DNA of 9,590 nt from an uncultured Bacilli bacterium. Its GTDB lineage: Bacteria; Bacillota_I; Bacilli_A; RF39; UBA660. Position 1 is the first letter of the stretch. Each line of letters begins with the position of its first letter. Location of the stretch: contig CAKPAK010000052.1 in the NCBI GenBank assembly GCA_934132915.1, positions 1-9,590 of the forward strand, given 5' to 3'. The notes below the pieces were generated by a model. That model was not told the DNA's origin, ran no database searches, and worked only from the letters and a program-made list of their open reading frames with translations. Made by a program: the position numbers and the translations under genes. Positions 1-5,342 of this stretch are shown here, one piece after another.

Positions 1-2
1 AT

Positions 3-59
3 GATATAGATCATAGAATTCAAAAGAAAAAAGTTAGTAATTGCGGTAACAATAACTAA
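3..59 (+). CDS. Possible C-terminal end of an upstream gene (partial)
   Basis: This is the only plus-strand frame open from the left edge. It reads 18 codons ending in NCGNNN and stops at TAA 57-59. Nothing in so short a tail identifies a family. The idea that it is coding rests only on its openness at the window edge and on the terminator-like inverted repeat that overlaps and follows its stop. It could equally be noncoding. Confidence 0.25.
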   Translation, partial: DIDHRIQKKKVSNCGNNN

Positions 60-78
60 CTAAAAAGATAACTTTTTT
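27..78 (+). terminator. Terminator-like nested inverted repeat
   Basis: The A-tract and GTTA at 27-36 pair perfectly with TAAC and the T-tract at 69-78. Inside, 33-43 pairs with 50-60 with one mismatch (GTTAGTAATTG against CAATAACTAAC). The two pairings share bases, so they are alternatives. The A-rich 5' flank and T-run 3' flank are typical of an AT-rich, possibly bidirectional, Rho-independent terminator for the gene ending at 59. The stem is weak in GC, so this is tentative. Confidence 0.35.
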
Positions 79-137
79 AAATATTTTATATAAAAATTAT
101 AATTGATTCTTTTAAAAAAGTAAATAGAAATTGATGA

Positions 138-189
138 AAAAATTAGGACAAGAAAGTATAAATTTTTGTATATATTTGTCCTAATTTTT
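138..189. repeat. 13-bp perfect inverted repeat around a promoter
   Basis: AAAAATTAGGACA (138-150) is the exact reverse complement of TGTCCTAATTTTT (177-189), separated by 26 nt. The right arm fills the spacer of the promoter candidate at 166-194, and the -35 lies between the arms. This arrangement suits an operator that could be bridged by a dimeric regulator. It could instead be a second terminator for transcription arriving from the left, because the right arm ends in a T5 run. Confidence 0.45.
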
Positions 190-194
190 ATAAT
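166..194 (+). promoter_or_regulatory. Promoter candidate upstream of the hairpin island
   Basis: TTGTAT (166-171) and a perfect TATAAT (189-194) are separated by exactly 17 bp. Transcription would begin near 201, where the sequence changes from AT-rich to about 50% GC and the hairpin series starts. The -35 keeps only the TTG core. The perfect -10, the spacing and the match to the start of the structured island support it, although chance TATAAT hexamers are common in such AT-rich DNA. Confidence 0.45.
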
Positions 195-200
195 AAAAAT

Positions 201-362
201 ATCCCTCGGAGAGCAAAAAGGGTATTAGGGCATTTTGCCCTAAACAGTGAAAAGGGTGTCAAGACACCAGGCTGGCGAATATTAGGTACTAAAAAATACT
301 ACCTAAATTCGAGCAAAATAAATTTTGCTAATTATTAATGCTTTGTAAACTAGCATTAATAA
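201..362 (+). other. Hairpin island: structured leader, small RNA or origin-like region
   Basis: No credible ORF is present, but stem-loops follow one another closely. They are TTAGGGCA/TGCCCTAA at 225-232/236-243; GGTGTC/GACACC at 255-260/263-268; a long stem 276-291/297-311 with one bulge and one mismatch and an A5 loop; AGCAAAAT/ATTTTGCT at 312-319/322-329; and an 11-bp stem 332-342/352-362 followed by ATTTTATATT. About half of 201-280 is G+C, unlike its surroundings. The promoter at 166-194 would make this a 5' leader of the small-ORF operon beginning at 389, or a free RNA ending near the last stem. A single-strand replication origin or conjugative oriT, which also consist of clustered inverted repeats, is an alternative. 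I recognise no known riboswitch. Confidence 0.45.
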
Positions 363-388
363 ATTTTATATTAAGAAAGTGATTAAAA

Positions 389-496
389 ATGAAGAGAGAT
401 TCAGAACAAGTTTTAGATAGTATTTTCTTATCGTATAATAAAATTTTAAAGAGATTACATTTATTAGGAATAACAACTAAACATGGAAAAAAATAA
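389..496 (+). CDS. Small hypothetical protein, 35 aa
   Basis: This ORF runs ATG 389 to TAA 494-496 and begins MKRDSEQVLDSIF. It is lysine-rich with an amphipathic-looking central part and no signal peptide or membrane segment. A purine-rich AAGAAAGTGA at 373-382 provides a plausible ribosome-binding site. Its stop lies 5 nt before the next ATG (502), and two more small same-strand ORFs follow, which supports a short operon. No family is recognised. At 35 codons in AT-rich DNA it could also be a short leader ORF coupled to the next gene. Confidence 0.4.
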   Translation: MKRDSEQVLDSIFLSYNKILKRLHLLGITTKHGKK

Positions 497-501
497 CTCA
501 T

Positions 502-732
502 ATGGATTTAAGAAAAGCTGTAGATGTTATGGTAAAAAAACATCCAACATGTAGATGGAGAAGTGAGAAAATTAGAAGTAGAAAATATTTTATTTTAATA
601 GAGGGTTATGAATGGTTAAAGCGAGTATATTTTCAAAAAGAAAAATCACTAATTGATGCTGATGTAGATTTTTTTAAAACAAGAATTAAATTATATGAAG
701 AATTTTTAAAATTAGAGCACAATGAAAATTGA
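502..732 (+). CDS. Hypothetical protein, 76 aa
   Basis: The product is small and charged. Its N-terminal half is basic (KKHPTCRWRSEKIRSRKY, residues 13-30), followed by a hydrophobic/aromatic segment (ILIEGYEWL) and an acidic helical C-terminus. There is no signal peptide, membrane helix or catalytic motif. The ribosome-binding site is weak (GGA at 485-487), so translation may be coupled to the 35-codon ORF ending 5 nt upstream. The next ORF starts 12 nt downstream. Compact basic proteins in runs like this are common in the accessory backbone of Gram-positive integrative elements, but that is context only; I cannot name a family. Full-length coding and tight packing make it a likely real gene. 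Confidence 0.65.
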   Translation: MDLRKAVDVMVKKHPTCRWRSEKIRSRKYFILIEGYEWLKRVYFQKEKSLIDADVDFFKTRIKLYEEFLKLEHNEN

Positions 733-744
733 TGGAATGAAGAT

Positions 745-1011
745 ATGAATAAAAAACAATTATGTAAGTATTTTGATAGAAAAGATATTACTGTTAGAAA
801 AGCAATTAAAAAAATGTGCGACTATGGATTGAGTGAATATAAATTTTTAATAAATAATAAAGTTGTAATTTCAAAAGAAGGAGTGAAATGGATTTGTAAA
901 AATGTATTTAAACAAAAGTATTTAGAATTATTAGAAAAGCACAAAATGGAATTGACAGAGAAGTATATAAAAGCTGGTTACATATATGATAATTTCTTTT
1001 GGAGAAATTAG
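745..1011 (+). CDS. Small probable helix-turn-helix protein, 88 aa
   Basis: The N-terminus (MNKKQLCKYFDRKDITVRKAIKKM) has the pattern of a DNA-binding helix-turn-helix: a first helix KKQLCKYF, a turn, then a basic recognition-like helix ITVRKAIKKM. Residues 30-48 could form the following strand pair or wing. The C-terminal half is a long charged helix (KYLELLEKHKMELTEKYI, about residues 58-75). This layout suits a small regulator or an excisionase/replication accessory factor of a mobile element; no family is recognised. GGAA at 734-737 is a modest ribosome-binding site, and the gene begins 12 nt after the preceding stop. A 122-nt gap with a fresh promoter separates it from the next gene, so it is probably the last member of its own small operon. 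Confidence 0.65.
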   Translation: MNKKQLCKYFDRKDITVRKAIKKMCDYGLSEYKFLINNKVVISKEGVKWICKNVFKQKYLELLEKHKMELTEKYIKAGYIYDNFFWRN

Positions 1012-1058
1012 AAATATTACAGAAATATTATTTTTATTTTACATTTTTGTAATAAATA

Positions 1059-1087
1059 TTGACTAAATATAGATATTTTCATATATT
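1059..1087 (+). promoter_or_regulatory. Promoter of the XRE regulator / hsd operon
   Basis: TTGACT (1059-1064) and TATATT (1082-1087) are separated by exactly 17 bp and match the sigma-70/sigma-A consensus at five of six positions each. The predicted start is near 1094, giving a leader of about 40 nt before ATG 1134. The -10 and start site lie inside the large palindrome at 1077-1123, so a protein bound there would block polymerase. No other strong promoter is obvious before hsdM, so this one probably serves the regulator and the whole restriction operon. Confidence 0.7.
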
Positions 1088-1123
1088 AACTATAAACTGC
1101 TAGTTTATAGTTAATATATGAAA
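1077..1123. promoter_or_regulatory. 22-bp-arm palindrome, probable operator
   Basis: Positions 1077-1098 and 1102-1123 are perfect reverse complements around a 3-nt centre (GCT). The palindrome covers the -10 element and predicted transcription start of the promoter at 1059-1087 and ends at the ribosome-binding site AAAGG (1121-1125). Because transcription would start inside it, an RNA hairpin made by this promoter is unlikely, which favours a DNA-level operator. The adjacent XRE protein is the obvious candidate ligand. An alternative is a terminator-like or cruciform element acting on read-through from the small ORFs upstream. Confidence 0.7.
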
Positions 1124-1133
1124 GGTCATACAA

Positions 1134-1478
1134 ATGAGTAAATTTAAAACTTTTTTGAATAAAAAATTAAAAAGCAAAAAAATAAGCCAGAACAAATTTG
1201 CAAGAATGATTGATGTTACACCGACCTATGTAAATAAAATGATAAATGGTACAAGCGGACCACCAGACAGGGGTTTACAAATAAAAATTGCAAATAGTTT
1301 AGAAATAGAAGGGGAAGAAAGAAATAAGTTCTTCAATAACTTAGCAAAAGAAAAAGACGATATTCCTTCCGATATATATGAAGGTATTTTTTGCAATAAA
1401 AATAGCTGGGACAAAATAAGAGAACTATTAAAAAAAGAAAAAATTATAAAAATAAATTTATCTGGCAGAAAAGGATAG
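1134..1478 (+). CDS. XRE-family transcriptional regulator of the restriction operon
   Basis: This 114-aa protein has a Cro/CI-type helix-turn-helix at about residues 15-58. SQNKFARMIDV forms the first helix and turn, TPTYVNKMINGT the recognition helix, and LQIKIANSLEI the closing helix. A linker with the IPSDIY motif and a basic C-terminal tail follow. The ribosome-binding site AAAGG at 1121-1125 lies 8 nt before ATG. The gene ends 15 nt before hsdM, so the two are very likely cotranscribed. A palindrome over its own promoter suggests autoregulation, in the manner of controller proteins of restriction-modification systems, possibly delaying restriction until methylation is established. XRE domain and placement are seen; operator binding and control of the hsd genes are inferred. 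Confidence 0.85.
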   Translation: MSKFKTFLNKKLKSKKISQNKFARMIDVTPTYVNKMINGTSGPPDRGLQIKIANSLEIEGEERNKFFNNLAKEKDDIPSDIYEGIFCNKNSWDKIRELLKKEKIIKINLSGRKG

Positions 1479-1493
1479 ATATAGGGGGATAAG

Positions 1494-3068
1494 ATGATGG
1501 ATAATAAAAAAGAAAAAGAAAGAGATGAACTTCATAAAACAATATGGAAAATGGCGGATGAATTAAGAGGCGCTGTTGATGGATGGGATTTTAAACAATA
1601 TGTATTAGGACTATTATTTTATAGATTTATATCAAAAAATATAGAAAACTATGTTAATACTAATCAGAGAAAATTAGGAAAAAAAGACTTCGAGTACAAA
1701 AATCTTTCTAATGAGGACGCAGAATATGGTAGGGAAGATATTTTAAATGATAAGGGATTCTTTATTTTGCCAAGTGAGTTATTTTGTAATGTTAGAAAAA
1801 AGGCAAAAGTAAATCCTGATTTAAATATAACAATACATAAAGTTTTTGAAAATATAGAAGCATCTGCTAAAGGGACAGCATCAGAAAAAGCAGTTAAAGG
1901 TTTATTTGATGATTTTGATGTTAAAGGAAATAAATTAGGAAATACAGTAGATGAAAAAAATGAGAAATTAATTAAAATGCTAGATGCAATTGGAGATTTG
2001 AAATTAGGTAATTACTCAGATAATACAATTGATGCTTTTGGAGATGCATATGAATATTTAATGACAATGTATGCATCCAATGCTGGTAAGTCTGGAGGAG
2101 AATTTTTTACACCACAAGAAGTTGGTGAATTGCTTGCTAAAATTGTAATAATGGATAAAAAAGAAGTAAATAAAGTATATGATCCATGCTGTGGATCTGG
2201 AGGATTATTGTTAAAGTTCGCAAAAATACTTGGAAAAGAAAACATAAAAAATGGTTTTTATGGGCAAGAAATTAATTTAACGACATATAACCTAGCTAGA
2301 ATAAATATGTTTTTACATGACATTAATTATAATAATTTTGACATATCTAGAGGAGACACTTTAACAAATCCTATGAATTGGGATGATGAGCCTTTTGATG
2401 CAATAGTATCTAATCCACCATATTCTATTCATTGGGCGGGAAAATCAGACCCGTTATTAATAAATGATGAAAGATTTGCACCAGCAGGAATACTTGCACC
2501 AGAATCAAAAGCAGATCTTGCATTTACGATGCATATGTTATCATGGTTAAGTCAAAAAGGAACAGCTGCAATAGTTCAATTTCCAGGAGTATTATATCGT
2601 GGTGGAGCAGAACAAAAAATTAGAAAATATATGGTAGATAATAACTTTGTAGATACTGTTATTCAATTGCCAAGTGATTTATTTTTTGGTACATCTATAG
2701 CAACATGTATATTAGTATTAAAAAAATCAAAAAAAACTAACGATATACTAATTATTGATGCTTCAAATAAATTTATAAGAAACTCCAATAAAAATAAGTT
2801 ATCTCCAGATAATATAAATTGGATTATAGACAAAATCAAAAATAGAAAAGGCAAAGAAAATGAACCAGTAGTAGTAGTAGCTAATGAAGAAGTAGAAAAA
2901 AATAATTATAATATATCAGTCAATACATACATAAAGAATAATTTGGAAGAAGAAAAAATTGATATAAAAGAAGTAAATAAAAATATAAAAGAAATAGTGA
3001 AAAGAGAAAACAAAATTAGAATTGAACTTGATAAAATAATCCAAGAATTGGAGGAAGATAATGAGTAA
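1494..3068 (+). CDS. hsdM: Type I restriction-modification DNA methyltransferase subunit HsdM
   Basis: HsdM transfers methyl groups from S-adenosylmethionine to adenine N6 in the bipartite site chosen by HsdS, protecting host DNA. The 524-aa protein has the N-terminal helical HsdM domain (about 10-165, with WKMADELRGAVDGWDF), the GGEFFTPQEV segment (201-210), SAM-binding motif I DPCCGSGG (230-237) and catalytic motif IV NPPY (307-310). Its C-terminal tail is helical and charged. Length is close to the type IC subunit of EcoR124I (about 520 aa). AGGGGG at 1483-1488 serves either ATG 1494 or ATG 1497; the second has the more usual 8-nt spacing, so the true start may be one codon later. The 3' end overlaps hsdS by 8 nt. 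No frameshift or missing motif is seen, so it should be active. Confidence 0.97.
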   Translation: MMDNKKEKERDELHKTIWKMADELRGAVDGWDFKQYVLGLLFYRFISKNIENYVNTNQRKLGKKDFEYKNLSNEDAEYGREDILNDKGFFILPSELFCNVRKKAKVNPDLNITIHKVFENIEASAKGTASEKAVKGLFDDFDVKGNKLGNTVDEKNEKLIKMLDAIGDLKLGNYSDNTIDAFGDAYEYLMTMYASNAGKSGGEFFTPQEVGELLAKIVIMDKKEVNKVYDPCCGSGGLLLKFAKILGKENIKNGFYGQEINLTTYNLARINMFLHDINYNNFDISRGDTLTNPMNWDDEPFDAIVSNPPYSIHWAGKSDPLLINDERFAPAGILAPESKADLAFTMHMLSWLSQKGTAAIVQFPGVLYRGGAEQKIRKYMVDNNFVDTVIQLPSDLFFGTSIATCILVLKKSKKTNDILIIDASNKFIRNSNKNKLSPDNINWIIDKIKNRKGKENEPVVVVANEEVEKNNYNISVNTYIKNNLEEEKIDIKEVNKNIKEIVKRENKIRIELDKIIQELEEDNE

Positions 3069-4245
3069 AATTAATGATTTAATTAAAAAGATGTGTTCGG
3101 ATGGCGTTGAATACCGTAAATTAAATGAATTGTTGGATTATATTCAACCTTCAAGGTATATTGTAAAAAACACAAATTATGATAAAAACTATACAATACC
3201 AGTTCTAACTGCTGGACAGACTTTTATATTGGGATATACCAATGAAATCGATGGTATTTATAAGGCATCTAAAGAAAAACCAGTAATAATATTTGATGAC
3301 TTTACAACTTCAAATCATTGGGTAGAATTTGATTTTAAAGTAAAATCATCTGCAATGAAAATTCTTGTGCCTAAGACCAATGATTCATTTAAGTTTATTT
3401 ATTATTGCATGCAAAATATTGAATATATCCCAAAAGAGCATTCAAGACAATGGATTCAGAAATATAGTGAATTTAAAATACCTTTGCCAAAAAAAGAAAT
3501 ACAAGAGAAAATAGTAGAGATACTTGATAAATTTGGTGAGTTGGAAGCAGAGTTGGAAGCAGAGTTGGAAGCAAGAAAAAAACAATACGAATTTTATAGT
3601 AAAAAGATTTTTAAATTTAAAAAACCAGTTAAATATGTTCCAATTGGAGAAATATCTAGCACTATTACAGATTATGTTGCAAATGGTAGTTTTGCAGAAA
3701 TAGCAAAAAATGTTCAATATAAAAGCGAACCAGATTATGCGGTATTACTTAGAACAGTAGATTATTCAAATGGATTTAATCCTGATAAATTTGTTTATAT
3801 TGATAAACATGCATATGGTTTTTTAAAAAAATCAAAGCTATTTGGTGGAGAGATTATAATTAATAATGTAGGAGCAGGTGTTGGAACCACATTTCTTTGT
3901 CCAAAATTAGATATAAATATGAGCTTGGCTCCAAATTCGATTATGATAAAAACACCGAACAATAAGTTTTATTATTATTGGTTAAAAAGCATATATGGAC
4001 AAGAAGCTATAAAAAGTATTGTATCTAAAAGTGCTATGCCCAAATTTAATAAAACTGAATTTAGAAAAATAATGGTTCCAGTTTTACCGGAGCAACAACA
4101 AAATGAAATTGTAAATATATTAGAAAAAATTGATAATCTCATAAATGACATATCAGAAGGATTGCCTGCCGAAATTAAACTCAGAAGGAAACAATATGAA
4201 TATTATCGAAATAAATTATTAAACTTTAAAGAGGTGATTGCTTAA
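3061..4245 (+). CDS. hsdS: Type I restriction-modification specificity subunit HsdS
   Basis: HsdS reads the bipartite DNA target and scaffolds HsdM and HsdR. The 394-aa protein has the usual two-half plan: target-recognition domain 1 at about 10-145, a helical spacer at about 146-185, domain 2 at about 186-340, and a second helical segment to the end. The halves echo each other, with RKKQYEFYSKKIFKF after the first domain and RRKQYEYYRNKLLNF at the C-terminus. The central spacer contains ELEA three times (160-171), encoded by a perfect 12-bp tandem repeat. This parallels the repeat in EcoR124I/EcoR124II whose copy number sets the spacer of the recognised site. GGAGGA at 3050-3055 lies 5 nt before ATG. 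The stop overlaps the next ATG by one base. The bases recognised cannot be read from sequence. No second hsdS or partial copy is present for recombinational shuffling. Confidence 0.95.
   Translation: MSKINDLIKKMCSDGVEYRKLNELLDYIQPSRYIVKNTNYDKNYTIPVLTAGQTFILGYTNEIDGIYKASKEKPVIIFDDFTTSNHWVEFDFKVKSSAMKILVPKTNDSFKFIYYCMQNIEYIPKEHSRQWIQKYSEFKIPLPKKEIQEKIVEILDKFGELEAELEAELEARKKQYEFYSKKIFKFKKPVKYVPIGEISSTITDYVANGSFAEIAKNVQYKSEPDYAVLLRTVDYSNGFNPDKFVYIDKHAYGFLKKSKLFGGEIIINNVGAGVGTTFLCPKLDINMSLAPNSIMIKTPNNKFYYYWLKSIYGQEAIKSIVSKSAMPKFNKTEFRKIMVPVLPEQQQNEIVNILEKIDNLINDISEGLPAEIKLRRKQYEYYRNKLLNFKEVIA
3538..3573 (+). repeat. Three tandem 12-bp repeats in hsdS
   Basis: GAGTTGGAAGCA occurs three times without mismatch (3538-3549, 3550-3561, 3562-3573). 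It is in frame and encodes ELEA in the helical spacer between the two target-recognition domains. Because the unit is a multiple of three, gain or loss of a copy keeps hsdS open but changes spacer length. In EcoR124I/EcoR124II, two versus three copies of an equivalent 12-bp repeat change the unspecified gap in the target by one base pair. Confidence 0.95.
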
Positions 4246-5342
4246 TGGATGAATATAATTCAATTGAAGCAGTTTCTGACAAAATAAAAAGCAATTTAAA
4301 TTCAAACAATCAAAATAAGAATGTTTCTATTTTGTATGCTTTTAATGCAACTGGAAAAACAAGATTATCTACAACATTAACAGATGAGATGGATGATGGA
4401 AAAACATTATGTTATAATGCTTTCGTAGAAGATCTTTTTACATGGGATAATGATAATTATATTTTCAAAATTAATCCATCCTGTTGGTTGGTAGAATTTA
4501 TTAAAGAACAGGGTCTTGAAAATCAAATTATAGAAAATTTTACGAGTATTATTAATTCAAAGGTTGAACCAAGTTTTGAATTAGATAGAGGTGAAATTAT
4601 TTTTAGCATTGCTTCAGGTGATAGTGACTATGATAAAGGAATAAAAATATCTAAAGGAGAAGAAAGCGTATTTATATGGTCAATTTTCTACACAATTTTA
4701 GAGACAGCAATAGATACATTAAATATGGAAAAAGATGACAGATTTACTGAATTTTTTGATAGTTTAGAGTATGTTATTATAGATGATCCAGTCTCATCGA
4801 TAGATGATTCAAAGATTATTTCAATTGCAATGATGTTGATAAAAGTAATAGATAAATATAAAAACAATAGTAATCATAAATTGAAATTTTTAATAACAAC
4901 TCATCACGCATTATTTTATAATGTTATATATAATCAATATAGGAAAAATAAAGAATATAATTTTAAACCATTCATATTGAAAAAGAAGAATAAAATATAT
5001 GAACTAAAAAATCAGAAAATAGATAGTCCATTTGGATATCATCTAATGGTCAAAGAAGAAATAGAACGAGCCATACAAGAAGAAGATATTCAAAAATATC
5101 ATTTTAATTTATTTAGAAGCTTATTAGAAAAGACAGCAAATTTTTTAGGATATGGTAATTGGGTTGACTGTATTGAAAATGATAAAAAACAAGAATTTAT
5201 AAGAATCATTAATTTATATAGTCATAGTAGATTGTCAGATATTGAATATAGAGAATTAACATATGATGATAAAGAATTATTTATAGATACATATAATAAA
5301 TTTGTTAAGAATTTTAAATGGGGGAAAATAGATGGAGAATAA
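4245..5342 (+). CDS. prrC: PrrC-type anticodon nuclease (ABC-ATPase/RNase)
   Basis: This is predicted to be a tRNA anticodon nuclease kept latent by the type I enzyme and activated when a phage disables restriction. The N-terminal NTPase domain has Walker A AFNATGKT (32-39), an ABC-signature-like ISKGEES (135-141), Walker B and D-loop VIIDDPVSSID (177-187) and H-loop TTHH (218-221). The C-terminal part has R291, E295 and H327. Their spacings of 4 and 32 equal those of the Arg320/Glu324/His356 triad reported for E. coli PrrC. Length (365 aa against 396) and absence of a long zinc-hook coiled coil argue for PrrC rather than RloC. The position between hsdS and hsdR matches the E. coli prr locus. 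GAGGTGA at 4231-4237 precedes ATG. It overlaps hsdS by 1 nt and hsdR by 11 nt. The target tRNA (Lys in E. coli) is not shown by the sequence. Confidence 0.88.
   Translation: MDEYNSIEAVSDKIKSNLNSNNQNKNVSILYAFNATGKTRLSTTLTDEMDDGKTLCYNAFVEDLFTWDNDNYIFKINPSCWLVEFIKEQGLENQIIENFTSIINSKVEPSFELDRGEIIFSIASGDSDYDKGIKISKGEESVFIWSIFYTILETAIDTLNMEKDDRFTEFFDSLEYVIIDDPVSSIDDSKIISIAMMLIKVIDKYKNNSNHKLKFLITTHHALFYNVIYNQYRKNKEYNFKPFILKKKNKIYELKNQKIDSPFGYHLMVKEEIERAIQEEDIQKYHFNLFRSLLEKTANFLGYGNWVDCIENDKKQEFIRIINLYSHSRLSDIEYRELTYDDKELFIDTYNKFVKNFKWGKIDGE

Noticed and set aside
211..318. GAGCAAAA present twice, exactly 100 nt apart (211-218 and 311-318)
   Set aside because: Eight bases of A-rich sequence are too short to call a direct repeat; the flanks do not match.
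343..372. TTGTAA-18-TATATT promoter-like pair just before the 35-codon ORF
   Set aside because: Its start site would fall near 379, inside the only ribosome-binding site for ATG 389, and the -35 sits in a hairpin loop. The promoter at 166-194 explains the region better.
338..382. 14-codon ORF overlapping the last hairpin, as a leader peptide
   Set aside because: It has no ribosome-binding site and no run of regulatory codons.
1013..1055. AT-only inverted pairings (such as TTACA/TGTAA at 1039-1052) as a terminator for the small-ORF operon
   Set aside because: The stem is only 5 bp and no T-run follows it; not distinguishable from background.
2720..2736. A7 and A8 tracts in hsdM as possible phase-variation sites
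   Set aside because: Such A-runs are frequent throughout this AT-rich DNA, the gene is in frame, and nothing marks these runs as selected for slippage.
2868..2879. Four GTA triplets in hsdM
   Set aside because: Copy change would stay in frame and lies in a variable C-terminal loop; likely ordinary low-complexity coding sequence.
4245..5342. RloC-type nuclease as the identity of the ABC-ATPase gene
   Set aside because: RloC proteins are about twice as long and carry a long coiled coil with a zinc-hook CxxC; neither is present here.
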